NCBI RefSeq assembly: GCF_002232035.1
Contig: NZ_NKXR01000001.1
Coordinates: 70,574-134,573, forward strand
Length of the DNA: 64,000 nucleotides
DNA from: Collinsella sp. TF06-26
GTDB taxonomy: Bacteria; Actinomycetota; Coriobacteriia; Coriobacteriales; Coriobacteriaceae
Direction: 5' to 3'
Part shown: piece by piece, positions 49,721 through 59,544 of the stretch
Layout: each line of letters starts with the position of its first letter
Position numbering within the stretch: the first letter of the stretch is position 1
Translations under genes and position numbers: made by a program
The notes under the pieces: generated by a model
Told to the model about the DNA's origin: nothing
The model's input: only the letters and a program-made list of their open reading frames with translations
Database searches by the model: none

Positions 49721-52551
49721 TGGCTGCCAAACTCATCGATCTTTCCTTTACGCTCAACGGCCGCAAGGTCAAGGTTCAGATTGCCCCCGACACTATGCTC
49801 TTTGCGCTGCTGCGCGAGCAGGGCTGTGCGTCGGTGCGCTGCGCCTGCGAGACCACCAACTGCGGCCTGTGCACGGTGTGGCTCGACGGCGACCCGGTGC
49901 TGAGCTGCTCGGTTCCCGCCGCCCGCGTTGAGGGCCACACCATCACCACGCTCGAGGGTCTCAAGGCCGAGTCCGAGGCGCTTGCCCGCGCGATGGCTGC
50001 CGAAGGCGCCGAGCAGTGCGGTTTTTGCGCCCCCGGCCTTATCATGAACGTGCTGGCGCTTGCCCGCGCCGCCAAGGAGGACCCGAGCCTCGTCGCCACG
50101 CGCGAGGAGCTGTCGCGCCAGCTCGCCGGCAACCTCTGCCGTTGCAGCGGCTACGAGAGCCAGCTGCGCGCCATTGTCCGCTTCCTCAACGAGTCCGGCG
50201 TGCAGGTGGGCTTTGAGATGCCCGAACTGCCGGTCAACGACACCAGCTGCGACGGTGTCTCGTACAAGCAGATCACCCATAAGCAGCCCAAGAAGGACTC
50301 GAAGGCGCTGCTCGAGGGCCGTCCCGTCTACACGGGCGATATGGTGCCCGCCGGGGCCCTGATCGTCAAACTCAAGCGCAGCCCCTATGCCCGCGCCAAG
50401 ATCCGCTCCATCGATACGTCGCGCGCCCTGAGGGTGCCCGGCGTCGTGGGCGTCTACACTTACGAGGACGTGCCCAAGCGCCGCTTTACTATCGCCGGTC
50501 AGAGCTATCCGCAGCCAAGTCCCTACGACCGTTTGATTCTCGAGAACCTCGTGCGCTACCAAAACGAGGAGGTGGCGATCGTCGCTGCTGAGACCGAGGA
50601 GGCTGCCGACAAGGCGCTCAAGCTCATCAAGGTCGACTATGAGGTGCTCGAGCCCCTGCTCGACTTTACCCAGGCACTCGATAACGATATCGTGGTCCAC
50701 CCCGAGGGCGACGTGACCTTTATGTTCCCGCAGGGCGGCGATGTCCCGCGCAACCTGGTGTGCAGCGGTACCAGCGATTACGGCGATCTGGACGAGGCCT
50801 TCGCCCAGAGCGACATCGTCTTTGAGCGCACCTACACCAGCCAGGCCACGCAGACTGCGCCCATGGAGACCTTCCGCGCCTTCGCGACGACCGACGCGTT
50901 CGGCCGCATCTCGGTGACCACCTCTACGCAGGTGCCCTTCCACGTGCGTCGCATGGTTGCGCAGTCGCTCGACATTCCGCAGTCGCAGGTGCAGGTCATC
51001 AAGCCGCGCATCGGCGGCGGCTTTGGCTCCAAGCAGACGGGCTGCTGCGAGATCTTCGTGGCATTCGTTACCCAGCAGACCGGCCGTCCTAGCTACTGCT
51101 GCTACACCCGCGAGGAGACCATCACCGCGGGCAACTCGCGCCACCAGATGCAGATGACCGTTAAGCTGGGTGCCATGAACGACGGCACCATCACGGCCAT
51201 CGACCTGCACACGCTGTCCAACGCCGGAGCGTACGGCGAGCACGCCACCACGACGATCGGCCTTTCGGGCCACAAGAGCCTGCCGATTTACAACCATGTG
51301 AAGGCGAGCCGCTTTAGCTGGGACGCTGTCTACACCAATACCAACCGCGGCGGCGCGTATCGCGGCTACGGTGCCACCCAGGGCCAGTTTGCCGTGGAGA
51401 GCGCCGTTAACGAGCTCGCCGACATGCTGCACATGGACCCCGCCGACCTGCGCCTTAAGAACATCGTGCGCGAGGGCGAGACCATGCCGCAGTACTACAA
51501 CGAGAAGCTCAACGCCTGCGCACTCGACCGCTGCCTGCTGCGCGCGATGGACATTATCGGCTGGCGCGACAAGCCGCTGGCCGTCGACCTGGGCGACCGT
51601 GTGCGCGCCCTGGGTTGTGCGCTCACCATGCAGGGCTCAGGCATCTCCAACGTGGACATCGCCGGCATCGACATGCGCCTGGAAGAGGACGGCTTCATTA
51701 CCATCGGCACCGGCGCCACCGATAACGGCATGGGCGTCGACACGATCTTGGCGCAGATTGCCGCCGAGGAGCTGGGCGTGGAGAGCTCGCTGATCGTGGT
51801 GCGCGGCGTGGACACCGACGTGTCGCCGTTCGACGCCGGCTCGTACGCGAGCTCCGGTACCTACGTGACGGGCCTTGCCGCCAAGAACGCCGCGACCGAG
51901 CTGCGCGAGAAGATTTGCGCCAAGGCCGCTCAGATGTGGGACGTTGACGCCGCCGACGTGGTCTTCGACGGCCAGTACGTGCGCCTGTCCGACGAGCGTG
52001 CCGCTCGTGAGCAGAACCGCTACCTCACACTGCGCGACTTTGCCAACCTGTGCGTCAAGAACATCGCTGGCGGCGACGCACTGACCTCGCATGCTTCTGC
52101 CTGCCTGCCCGTTTCTCCTCCGCCGTTTATGGCCGGCATTGCCGAGGTCGAGGTCGACAAGGCCACCGGCAAGGTGACTGTTGTGGACTACGCGGCGGCC
52201 GTCGACTGCGGCACCGTGATCAACGAGGCACTCGCGCGCGTCCAGGCCGAGGGCGGCATTGCCCAGGGTATCGGCCACGCGCTCTACGAGATCGTCGAGC
52301 ACGACGACCGCGGCCGCCTGCGCACCGGCAACTTTATGAGCTACAAGCTGCCCACGCGCCTGGATATCGGCAGCATTCGCGTGGCCTTTGAGCCGAGCTA
52401 CGAGCCGACGGGTCCGTTTGGCGCCAAGTCGATCGGCGAGGTCGTCATCAACACGCCGCTCGCCGCCGTTGCCTCGGCCGTGGCGCACGCGACCGGCCAT
52501 CAGGTCCGCTCGCTGCCGATCACGCCCGAGAAGGCCCTGCTGGGGGAGTAG
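49720..52551 (+). CDS. xdhD: Molybdenum hydroxylase with fused [2Fe-2S] and Mo domains (XdhD-like)
   Basis: The 943-residue enzyme has two [2Fe-2S] sites in its first 160 residues (CACETTNCGLC and CGFCAPG...NLCRCSGY), then the Mo-binding domains: IGGGFGSKQTG, RGGAYRGYGATQGQFAVE and, near the end, FGAKSIGEVV with the catalytic Glu. The fused order and size match XdhD/YgfN (956), a family linked by comparative genomics to selenium-dependent hydroxylation of purines or related heterocycles. The substrate cannot be read. The nearby DUF3343, mobA, selB and the SelD/YedF cluster support a labile-selenium cofactor, but YqeB and YqeC are not in the window. Confidence 0.85.
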   Translation: MAAKLIDLSFTLNGRKVKVQIAPDTMLFALLREQGCASVRCACETTNCGLCTVWLDGDPVLSCSVPAARVEGHTITTLEGLKAESEALARAMAAEGAEQCGFCAPGLIMNVLALARAAKEDPSLVATREELSRQLAGNLCRCSGYESQLRAIVRFLNESGVQVGFEMPELPVNDTSCDGVSYKQITHKQPKKDSKALLEGRPVYTGDMVPAGALIVKLKRSPYARAKIRSIDTSRALRVPGVVGVYTYEDVPKRRFTIAGQSYPQPSPYDRLILENLVRYQNEEVAIVAAETEEAADKALKLIKVDYEVLEPLLDFTQALDNDIVVHPEGDVTFMFPQGGDVPRNLVCSGTSDYGDLDEAFAQSDIVFERTYTSQATQTAPMETFRAFATTDAFGRISVTTSTQVPFHVRRMVAQSLDIPQSQVQVIKPRIGGGFGSKQTGCCEIFVAFVTQQTGRPSYCCYTREETITAGNSRHQMQMTVKLGAMNDGTITAIDLHTLSNAGAYGEHATTTIGLSGHKSLPIYNHVKASRFSWDAVYTNTNRGGAYRGYGATQGQFAVESAVNELADMLHMDPADLRLKNIVREGETMPQYYNEKLNACALDRCLLRAMDIIGWRDKPLAVDLGDRVRALGCALTMQGSGISNVDIAGIDMRLEEDGFITIGTGATDNGMGVDTILAQIAAEELGVESSLIVVRGVDTDVSPFDAGSYASSGTYVTGLAAKNAATELREKICAKAAQMWDVDAADVVFDGQYVRLSDERAAREQNRYLTLRDFANLCVKNIAGGDALTSHASACLPVSPPPFMAGIAEVEVDKATGKVTVVDYAAAVDCGTVINEALARVQAEGGIAQGIGHALYEIVEHDDRGRLRTGNFMSYKLPTRLDIGSIRVAFEPSYEPTGPFGAKSIGEVVINTPLAAVASAVAHATGHQVRSLPITPEKALLGE

Positions 52552-52575
52552 CGGGTCGGCGAACAAGTCGTAATT

Positions 52576-52604
52576 GGCGGGGCGGGGCAACTCGTCCCGC
52601 CTTT
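52576..52604 (+). terminator. Probable terminator after the molybdenum hydroxylase
   Basis: GGCGGGGCG (52576-52584) pairs with CGTCCCGCC (52593-52601, one G-U) and only a short TTT follows. It lies 24 bases after the stop. Confidence 0.6.
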
Positions 52605-52691
52605 CGCACTCGTGGTGAGGTCGTGAGCCTGTAAAACGTGTGCGTGCGCTTGCCGTTCGTATCTGCTATCATTCCTAGTCTGTGCGCTCAT

Positions 52692-52775
52692 GCGGGCGTG
52701 GCGGAATTGGTAGACGCGCCAGATTTAGGTTCTGGTGGGATTCCCGTGAAGGTTCGAGTCCTTTCGCCCGCACCA
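52692..52775 (+). tRNA. tRNA-Leu (anticodon TAG)
   Basis: An 84-base class II tRNA with acceptor GCGGGCG/CGCCCGC, anticodon loop TTTAGGT giving TAG, a short variable arm, T-loop TTCGAGT and encoded CCA. TATCAT at 52667-52672 may be its -10 box. Confidence 0.97.
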
Positions 52776-52863
52776 ACGCATCTGCGTCGGCTTCGGCCGT
52801 CGCGACTCTTTGTTGCATAAAGGTACCAGCACCTCAGATAAGCTGGGCAGTATGAGGAGGAAC

Positions 52864-54165
52864 GTGTTGAACATCACCGCTTCTGACGTCAAGGACGCCA
52901 AGCTCACCGCTACGGTCACCATCCCGGCCGCCGACGTCGACGCCGCGATCAAGAAGGCCTACAAGGACACCGCCAAGAAGTACCGCTTCCCGGGCTTCCG
53001 TGCCGGTAAGGCTCCCCGTCCGGTCATCGACTCTGCTCTTGGCGCCGAGGCTACCCTCGCTCAGGCCACCAACGACCTGATCGCCGCCAACGAGCCCGCC
53101 GTCCTCAACGAGCTGGACATCGTCCCCACCAAGAACGGTGACTACAAGGAGCTCGACCTCGCCAAGGATCACGAGGACTACACCTACACCGTCGAGTTCT
53201 CCCTGCGTCCTGCTGCCGAGCTCTCTTCCTTCGACGCCGTCGAGATCGAGATGCCCCCTGCGGAGGTCACCGAGTCCGAGATCAACAACCAGGTCGAGAT
53301 GCTCCTCAACTACCGTGCCACCTTCGAGGACGTCGAGGGTCGCGCCGTCGAGGCCGAGGACTACGTCACCGTCGACCTCAAGGCCGTCGAGAACGCCGAC
53401 AACTTCGCCGCCGAGGGCCGTATGCTCATCGCCGGTAGCGACAGCAACCCCGCCGAGTTCAACGAGGCTCTGATCGGCGCCAACGTTGACGACGTCAAGT
53501 CCGTCACCTGGACCGACGAGGCCGAGGAGGGCGAGGAGGCCGAGACCCACACCGTCGAGGTCACCGTCAAGGGCATCAAGGTCCGCAACACCCCCGAGCT
53601 CACCGACGAGCTCGTCAAGTCCGACTTTGGCTTCGACAGCATCGACGCTATGCGCGACGCCATCAAGATCGAGATCGAGCAGGACAAGGCTTCCCGCCTC
53701 CCGGCCGAGAAGGAGAACCGTTGCGTCTCCGCTCTCGCCGAGCGCCTGCAGCTCGACGAGATGGATGCCGACTACGAGCAGTCCGTCTTTGAGGAGCTTG
53801 GCCAGAACTTCCTGTCCAACCTCGCTGCCCGCGGCATGACGCTGGACACCTGGCTGCCCGCTTCCGGCCTGACCATGGAGCAGTTCATCGGCGACCTGCA
53901 CAAGCAGGCCAACGACGTTGCCCGTGAGTCCCTGGCTCTGGACGCCCTCGCCCGTGAGCTCAAGATCGAGGTCACCGAGGACGACATCAACGCCGAGTTC
54001 GAGAAGGCCGGCGTCAAGGACGTCGAGGCTTCCAAGGCTGAGTTCATCGCCGATGGCCGTATGCCTGCCGTCCGTGAGTCCATCCGTCGCTCCAAGGCCG
54101 TCGACCACCTGGTCGAGAACGCCAAGGTGACCGAGGTCGACGAGACCGCCAAGGACGCCGAGTAA
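52864..54165 (+). CDS. tig: Trigger factor (ribosome-associated chaperone and prolyl isomerase)
   Basis: The 433-residue protein has the ribosome-binding domain with the signature FPGFRAGKAPRPV near residue 40, a PPIase domain (about 150-245, starting AEDYVTVDLKAV) and a helical chaperone C-terminus. It shelters nascent chains. It precedes clpP and clpX, the common order. The start is unclear: AGGAGG (52855-52860) suits the GTG at 52864 or the TTG at 52867, while an ATG at 52852 lies inside that site. The acidic tail ends TAKDAE. Confidence 0.93.
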   Translation: MLNITASDVKDAKLTATVTIPAADVDAAIKKAYKDTAKKYRFPGFRAGKAPRPVIDSALGAEATLAQATNDLIAANEPAVLNELDIVPTKNGDYKELDLAKDHEDYTYTVEFSLRPAAELSSFDAVEIEMPPAEVTESEINNQVEMLLNYRATFEDVEGRAVEAEDYVTVDLKAVENADNFAAEGRMLIAGSDSNPAEFNEALIGANVDDVKSVTWTDEAEEGEEAETHTVEVTVKGIKVRNTPELTDELVKSDFGFDSIDAMRDAIKIEIEQDKASRLPAEKENRCVSALAERLQLDEMDADYEQSVFEELGQNFLSNLAARGMTLDTWLPASGLTMEQFIGDLHKQANDVARESLALDALARELKIEVTEDDINAEFEKAGVKDVEASKAEFIADGRMPAVRESIRRSKAVDHLVENAKVTEVDETAKDAE

Positions 54166-54241
54166 TTCTCGCCACCTTGCCCACGAGCGCATGCATGCGC
54201 CCGTGATGGGGTAAAGTTATAAGCCGGTTATCCGGTTGCTT

Positions 54242-54286
54242 CGTACGGTGCCAGCCAATGCATAGCATGCGGGCACCGTACGTTTG
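54242..54286 (+). terminator. Hairpin terminator between tig and clpP
   Basis: CGTACGGTGCC (54242-54252) pairs perfectly with GGCACCGTACG (54272-54282), with TTTGTCT following. It probably ends the tig transcript before clpP. Confidence 0.65.
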
Positions 54287-54327
54287 TCTAGAACCACTAT
54301 TGGTCCGTAAGAGAAATGGAGATGCGT

Positions 54328-54948
54328 ATGATCGCTAAGTTCGATTCCGCCCTCGTGCCATACGTTATCGAGCAGACGCCGCGCGGCGAGCGCAGCTACG
54401 ATATCTATTCGCGCCTGCTCAACGATCGCATCATCTTCTTGGGCGAGGAGATCAACTCCGTCAGCGCCAACCTGGTCGTTGCCCAGCTGCTGCATCTTGA
54501 GAGCCAGGATGCCGAGAAGGATATCTCGCTCTACATCAATTCGCCCGGTGGCGAGGTTTACTCTGGCCTGGCGATTCTTGACACCATGAACTTCATCAAG
54601 CCGCAGGTCTCCACCATCTGCGTCGGTATGGCCGCGTCTATGGCTGCCGTGCTGCTTTCGGCCGGCGCCAAGGGCAAGCGCTTCTGCCTGCCGCACTCCA
54701 AGGTCATGATTCACCAGCCCAGCGGCGGTGCTCAAGGTCAGCAGACCGAGATCGAGATCGTGGCCGAGGAGATCAAGAAGACCCGCCGCGAGCTCAACCA
54801 GATCCTGTCCGATGCCTCGGGCCAGCCGATCGAGAAGGTCCAGGCCGACACCGAGCGCGACAACTACCTGACCGCTGCCGAGGCCCTCGACTACGGCCTG
54901 ATCGACCGTATCGTCACCTCGCGCGATCTCGCCGCGAAGGACGCCTAG
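54328..54948 (+). CDS. clpP: ATP-dependent Clp protease proteolytic subunit ClpP
   Basis: The 206-residue serine protease forms the tetradecameric chamber. The catalytic Ser is in GMAASMAAV (Ser104) and the His in MIHQPSGG (His129). Three in-frame ATGs lie close together (54316, 54322, 54328); the last is chosen because GGAG (54318-54321) sits 6 bases upstream and the N-terminus [13 protein letters not shown] matches relatives. clpX starts one base after the stop. Confidence 0.95.
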   Translation: MIAKFDSALVPYVIEQTPRGERSYDIYSRLLNDRIIFLGEEINSVSANLVVAQLLHLESQDAEKDISLYINSPGGEVYSGLAILDTMNFIKPQVSTICVGMAASMAAVLLSAGAKGKRFCLPHSKVMIHQPSGGAQGQQTEIEIVAEEIKKTRRELNQILSDASGQPIEKVQADTERDNYLTAAEALDYGLIDRIVTSRDLAAKDA

Positions 54949-54949
54949 G

Positions 54950-56356
54950 ATGGCAGGAAACATGCAGGACAACTTTGACGAGAATGGCAACCCCATCCGC
55001 TGCTCCTTCTGCGGAAAAGAGCAGGGGCAGGTTCGCCGCCTTGTAAAGGGTCCGACCAACATCTTTATCTGCGACGAGTGCGTTGCCGCCTGCTCCGAGA
55101 TCCTTGAGGAGTCGCTGGCTTCGGACTTTATGGACGCTGCCCGCAACGGCAAGCTGCCGGGCTTCCTCAACGACCACGGCCAGGCTGCATCCCAGCCCGC
55201 CGCGGACCCCGAGACCGAGGGTTTTGAGCTCGAAGACGATCGCCAGGTCATCACGCACGTGCCGACGCCGCACGAGATCTATGACGAGCTTTCGGCCTAT
55301 GTTATGGGTCAGGAGGACGCCAAGCGCGCCATGTCGGTGGCCGTGTACAACCACTATCGCCGCGTGATCGAGGGTGGCGCCGCGGTGTCTGCCTTTGACG
55401 GCGGCATGGGCTCGCAGTTCGACGACGATATGGACGAGGTAGAGCTTGCCAAGTCCAACATCCTGCTGCTCGGTCCCACCGGTACCGGCAAGACCTTGTT
55501 GGCCCAGACGCTCGCGCGCATCCTCGAGGTGCCGTTTGCCATCGCCGATGCCACCGCGCTCACCGAGGCCGGCTATGTGGGCGAGGACGTGGAGAACATC
55601 CTTCTCAAGCTCATCAATGCTGCCGATGGCGACATTGAGCGCGCTCAGGTGGGCATTATCTACGTGGATGAGATTGACAAGATCGCCCGCAAGGCCGAGA
55701 ACCTCTCCATTACCCGCGATGTCTCGGGCGAGGGCGTTCAGCAGGCGCTGCTTAAGATTCTTGAGGGCACGGTGGCAAGCGTTCCGCCCACCGGCGGCCG
55801 CAAGCATCCCCAGCAGGAACTGTTGCAGATCGACACGACCAACATCCTGTTTATCTGCGGCGGTGCCTTTGTGGGTCTGGATAAGATCATCGCCGATCGC
55901 GTTGGCAACAAGGGCGTGGGCTTTAACTCCGAGATCGCCGGCCCCACCTCGGTCGACGAGAACGACCTGCTGCGCCAGGTACTCCCGCAGGACCTCAATG
56001 CATTCGGCATGATCCCCGAGTTCGTGGGACGTACGCCCGTCGTTACCCAGACGCAGGCGCTCGACGAGGACGACCTGGTGTCGATCCTGACCGAGCCAAA
56101 GAATGCCGTGGTGCGCCAGTACCGTAAGATGTTCCAGCTCGAGGACGTCGATCTTGAGTTTGAGGACGCGGCCCTGCACGAGATCGCCCGCATGGCGCTT
56201 GCCCGCAAGACCGGCGCCCGCGGCCTGCGCGCCATCTGCGAAGACGTGCTGCAGCAGACGATGTTCGACCTCCCCAGCGAGGAGGGCGTCGCCAAGGTCA
56301 TCGTAACCGAAGCTGCCGTAAAGGGCGAAGAACAGCCCCGACGCATCTACGGGTAA
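54950..56356 (+). CDS. clpX: Clp protease ATP-binding subunit ClpX
   Basis: The 468-residue unfoldase has the N-terminal zinc-binding domain ([19 protein letters not shown]), Walker A GPTGTGKT (about 175-182), the pore loop GYVGEDVEN and a Walker B block [13 protein letters not shown]. An acidic insert (about 65-95) lies between the zinc and AAA domains. It works with ClpP and shares its transcript. A terminator follows. Confidence 0.97.
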   Translation: MAGNMQDNFDENGNPIRCSFCGKEQGQVRRLVKGPTNIFICDECVAACSEILEESLASDFMDAARNGKLPGFLNDHGQAASQPAADPETEGFELEDDRQVITHVPTPHEIYDELSAYVMGQEDAKRAMSVAVYNHYRRVIEGGAAVSAFDGGMGSQFDDDMDEVELAKSNILLLGPTGTGKTLLAQTLARILEVPFAIADATALTEAGYVGEDVENILLKLINAADGDIERAQVGIIYVDEIDKIARKAENLSITRDVSGEGVQQALLKILEGTVASVPPTGGRKHPQQELLQIDTTNILFICGGAFVGLDKIIADRVGNKGVGFNSEIAGPTSVDENDLLRQVLPQDLNAFGMIPEFVGRTPVVTQTQALDEDDLVSILTEPKNAVVRQYRKMFQLEDVDLEFEDAALHEIARMALARKTGARGLRAICEDVLQQTMFDLPSEEGVAKVIVTEAAVKGEEQPRRIYG

Positions 56357-56378
56357 ACCTGACAAAAACGTGCTTGCA

Positions 56379-56416
56379 AATAGCCTCCGACCATCCGCGG
56401 TCGGAGGCTATTTTAT
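56379..56416 (+). terminator. Terminator of clpPX
   Basis: AATAGCCTCCGACC (56379-56392) pairs perfectly with GGTCGGAGGCTATT (56399-56412), a 14-bp stem with a 6-base loop and TTA tail. Its A-rich 5' side would also serve the other strand. Confidence 0.85.
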
Positions 56417-56507
56417 ATATACGCAATAACCCCAACTACCTGTGTTATTCTGTGTGTTTGTTTAAGCCTCAGCGAAGTCATATCAGACTGAAGTAATCGA
56501 TACCTAA

Positions 56508-56547
56508 GGGGAGGAATGCAGACCCTAGCGGGCCTACATTCCTCCCC
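56508..56547 (+). promoter_or_regulatory. Leader hairpin of valS
   Basis: GGGGAGGAATG (56508-56518) pairs perfectly with CATTCCTCCCC (56537-56547) over an 18-base loop, 20 bases before the valS ATG. The ribosome site (AAGGGAGAG) is outside the stem. The conserved T-box AGGGTGG is not seen, so this is not a recognisable T-box. Confidence 0.55.
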
Positions 56548-56567
56548 GACGGGCAAGGGAGAGATAT

Positions 56568-59264
56568 ATGGAAGAGATGCCCAAGAATTACGATCCGTCG
56601 ACCAACGAGCCGGCGATCCTGCAGAAGTGGCTCGACGGCGGCTACTATAAGCGCCGTGAGGGCGTGGGCGACTGCACCGTCACCATTCCGCCTCCCAACG
56701 TGACCGGCAAGCTCCACATGGGCCACGCTACCGACGACTCCATCCAGGACGCCATCGTCCGTATGGCTCGCATGCGCGGCAAGTCCACGCGCTGGGTGCT
56801 GGGCACCGACCACGCCGGTATTGCCACGCAGACTAAGGTCGACAAGAAGCTCAAGAGCGAGGGCATCAGCCGCCTGGAGATTGGCCGCGATAAGTTTGTC
56901 GACGCCTGTTGGGACTGGACCCACGAGTACGGCGGCATCATCGTCGAGCAGATCAAGCGCATGGGCTGCTCCGTCGACTTCGACAACGAGCGCTTCACCA
57001 TGGACGAGGATTACGCCCAGGCTGTGCGTAAGGTCTTCTGCGACTGGTACCATGACGGCCTGATCTACCGTGGCAAGCGCATCGTCAACTGGTGCCCCAA
57101 CTGCACCACCGCCATCTCGGACGACGAGGCCGAGTATAAGGACGAGAAGGGCCACCTGTGGCACCTGCGCTACCCGCTGACCGAGCCGGTTAACGGCCAG
57201 GACTACATCGTCGTCGCCACCACGCGCCCCGAGACCATGCTCGGCGACACGGGCGTCGCCGTCTCCCCGAAGGACCCCGAGAAGGCCGCCTTCGTGGGCA
57301 AGACCGTCATGCTGCCGATCGTCAACCGTGAGATCCCTATCTTTGAGGATTGGCATGTCGACGCCAACTTTGGCTCCGGCTTCGTTAAGGTCACCCCGGC
57401 CCACGACCCCAACGACTATGCCATGGGTCAGGCTCACGACCTGCCGCAGATCAACATCTTCGACGAGCACGCGGTGGTCGTCGAGGGTTACGGCGAGTTC
57501 ACCGGCATGAACCGCGACGAGTGCCGCGAGGCCGTCATCAAGTGGTTCGAGGAGCACGACCTGCTCGATCACGTCGAAGAGCTCGACCACTCCGTCATGC
57601 ACTGCTACCGTTGCGACTCCGCGCTGGAGCCGTGGCTGTCCGAGCAGTGGTTTGTGGCCGTCGACAAGCTCAAGGGGCCGGCACTCGACGCCGTTAACTC
57701 CGGCAAGGTCACCTTCCACCCCGCGCGCTGGACGCAGACCTACACCACCTGGATGGAGAACCTCAAGGACTGGTGCATTAGCCGTCAGCTGTGGTGGGGC
57801 CATCGCATCCCCGTGTTCTACTGCGAGGACTGCGGCTGGGAGGACGCCCTCACCGAGGACACCGACGTGTGCCCCAAGTGCGGCGGCCATCACGTGCATC
57901 AGGACGAGAACGTGCTGGACACCTGGTTCAGCTCGCAGCTGTGGACCTTCGCCACGCAGGGCTGGCCGCAAAAGCCGGAGCTGCTCGAGGGCCATCATCC
58001 CACGACGGCGCTCGTCACCGCGCGCGACATCATCGCGCTGTGGGTCGCCCGCATGGTCATGAGCTCGCTGTACTTCCTTGATGAGGTGCCGTTTAAGGAC
58101 GTCGTCATCTACCCGACGATCCTGGCCAAGGACGGCAGCCGCATGTCCAAGTCCAAGGGCAACGGCGTTGACCCCATGGACCTCATTGGCATGTACGGTG
58201 CCGATGCCATGCGCTACAACTTGCTCACGCTGTGCACCAACAACCAGGACGTCAAGTTCGACGCGAACATCGACAAGAAGACCAAGAAGCTCATCGACAG
58301 CCCGCGCACCGACCAGGCCAAGTCGTTTGTGACCAAGATCTGGAACGCCAGCCGCTTCCTGCTCATGAACATGGAGGGCTACACGCCCGGCGAGCCCGTC
58401 GTGGAGACGCCGGCCGACGCCTGGATGTTCAGCCGCCTTGCCAAGGCCGTCAAGATGGTTACCGAGGGTATCGAGAACTACACCTTTGGCGACATGGCCC
58501 GCGGCGTGCAGCAGTTCTTCTGGAACGAGGTCTGCGACTGGTACGTCGAGGTCACCAAGGCCCGCCTGAAGGGCGAGGGCCGTCTGCAGGCCCAGCGCAA
58601 CCTGATCTTTGTGCTCGACACCTCCATTCGCCTGATGCACCCGCTTATGCCGTTTGTCACCGAGGAGATCTGGGACAACATGCCGGCGAGCGTGCTCGAC
58701 CTGGACGCCGAGGGCAACGTGAACCGCGCCGAGGCGCTCATGATCGCCAAGTGGCCCGAGCCCGCCGACTACGCCAAGTATGTTGACGAGGACGCCGAGC
58801 GCGCATTTGAGCTGTGCCGTACCGTCGTGTCTGCCGCCCGCGCCACGCGTTCGCGTTATCGCTTGAGCCCCAAGGCCGAGCTCGACGTGGTCGTGCGCGC
58901 CGGTGCCGAGGACATCGAGAAGCTCGAGAGCCTGCGTTCGACCATCGAGCCGCTGGCCAACACCGTCTCGCTGGTTATGGGTACCGACGTCGAGAAGCCG
59001 GCCGCGAGCATTGCCGTGGTCGATAGCGGCGTCGAGGTCTTTGTGGTGCTCGAGGGCAAGGTTGACCTTTCGGCCGAGAAGGCACGCCTGGAGAAGGAGA
59101 TCGCCGCGGCCCAGAAGGAGCTTGCCGGCTGCGAGAAGACGCTCGCCAACGAGGGCTTTGTGGCTAAGGCCGCGCCTGCGGTGGTTCAGAAGAAGAGGGA
59201 CCGTGCAGCTGAGCTCAAGGAGATTCTGGCGGCGCTGACTGCTCAGGTTGCTGACTTCTCGTAA
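56568..59264 (+). CDS. valS: Valyl-tRNA synthetase
   Basis: The 898-residue class I synthetase charges tRNA-Val. The HIGH motif is HMGH in GKLHMGHATDDS, the KMSKS motif is RMSKSKGNG, and the editing domain holds TTRPETMLGDTGVAV. Zinc-like knots occur (CPNC, CEDCGW...CPKCGG). A C-terminal coiled-coil arm (LEKEIAAAQKELAGCEKTL) is typical of ValRS. AAGGGAGAG precedes ATG 56568. Confidence 0.97.
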   Translation: MEEMPKNYDPSTNEPAILQKWLDGGYYKRREGVGDCTVTIPPPNVTGKLHMGHATDDSIQDAIVRMARMRGKSTRWVLGTDHAGIATQTKVDKKLKSEGISRLEIGRDKFVDACWDWTHEYGGIIVEQIKRMGCSVDFDNERFTMDEDYAQAVRKVFCDWYHDGLIYRGKRIVNWCPNCTTAISDDEAEYKDEKGHLWHLRYPLTEPVNGQDYIVVATTRPETMLGDTGVAVSPKDPEKAAFVGKTVMLPIVNREIPIFEDWHVDANFGSGFVKVTPAHDPNDYAMGQAHDLPQINIFDEHAVVVEGYGEFTGMNRDECREAVIKWFEEHDLLDHVEELDHSVMHCYRCDSALEPWLSEQWFVAVDKLKGPALDAVNSGKVTFHPARWTQTYTTWMENLKDWCISRQLWWGHRIPVFYCEDCGWEDALTEDTDVCPKCGGHHVHQDENVLDTWFSSQLWTFATQGWPQKPELLEGHHPTTALVTARDIIALWVARMVMSSLYFLDEVPFKDVVIYPTILAKDGSRMSKSKGNGVDPMDLIGMYGADAMRYNLLTLCTNNQDVKFDANIDKKTKKLIDSPRTDQAKSFVTKIWNASRFLLMNMEGYTPGEPVVETPADAWMFSRLAKAVKMVTEGIENYTFGDMARGVQQFFWNEVCDWYVEVTKARLKGEGRLQAQRNLIFVLDTSIRLMHPLMPFVTEEIWDNMPASVLDLDAEGNVNRAEALMIAKWPEPADYAKYVDEDAERAFELCRTVVSAARATRSRYRLSPKAELDVVVRAGAEDIEKLESLRSTIEPLANTVSLVMGTDVEKPAASIAVVDSGVEVFVVLEGKVDLSAEKARLEKEIAAAQKELAGCEKTLANEGFVAKAAPAVVQKKRDRAAELKEILAALTAQVADFS

Positions 59265-59283
59265 GGTTTACTCGGGGGCGCGT

Positions 59284-59384
59284 CCCGATGCTTTGCTCTC
59301 CGCTGCGGACAGTCCTGCGCAAGACGGACAGCACATTAAGTGCTGTCCTTTGCGTGCGGAACTTGCGGCGAGCAAAGCATCGGG
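59284..59384. repeat. Long imperfect hairpin between valS and folC
   Basis: CCCGATGCTTTGCT (59284-59297) is the reverse complement of AGCAAAGCATCGGG (59371-59384). Inside, GGACAGCAC pairs with GTGCTGTCC around ATTAA, with further imperfect pairing between. The whole 101-base unit can fold as one rod. It is not a simple terminator, since one with a T-run lies 107 bases later. Confidence 0.7.
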
Positions 59385-59491
59385 CCGCTCCTGGTTCGTT
59401 TACGTGGTCGTTTGCATCTGGCGTGTTAGGGCCACTGGGTTGTGGCCTTGATCTCGCTGCAAAGCGGTGTTTGGCTGATATTTTGAATGGG

Positions 59492-59524
59492 AGGGGCTCG
59501 TTGTTTATTACGGGCCTCTTTTTA
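59492..59524 (+). terminator. Terminator after valS
   Basis: AGGGGCTCG (59492-59500) pairs with CGGGCCTCT (59511-59519, two G-U pairs), followed by a T-run. It ends about 20 bases before the folC start. Confidence 0.7.
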
Positions 59525-59544
59525 TGTTGAGGGGACTTTGGGTT

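Noticed and set aside
56508-56567. T-box riboswitch for valS
   Set aside because: The conserved T-box sequence AGGGTGG and an antiterminator/terminator pair are not visible.
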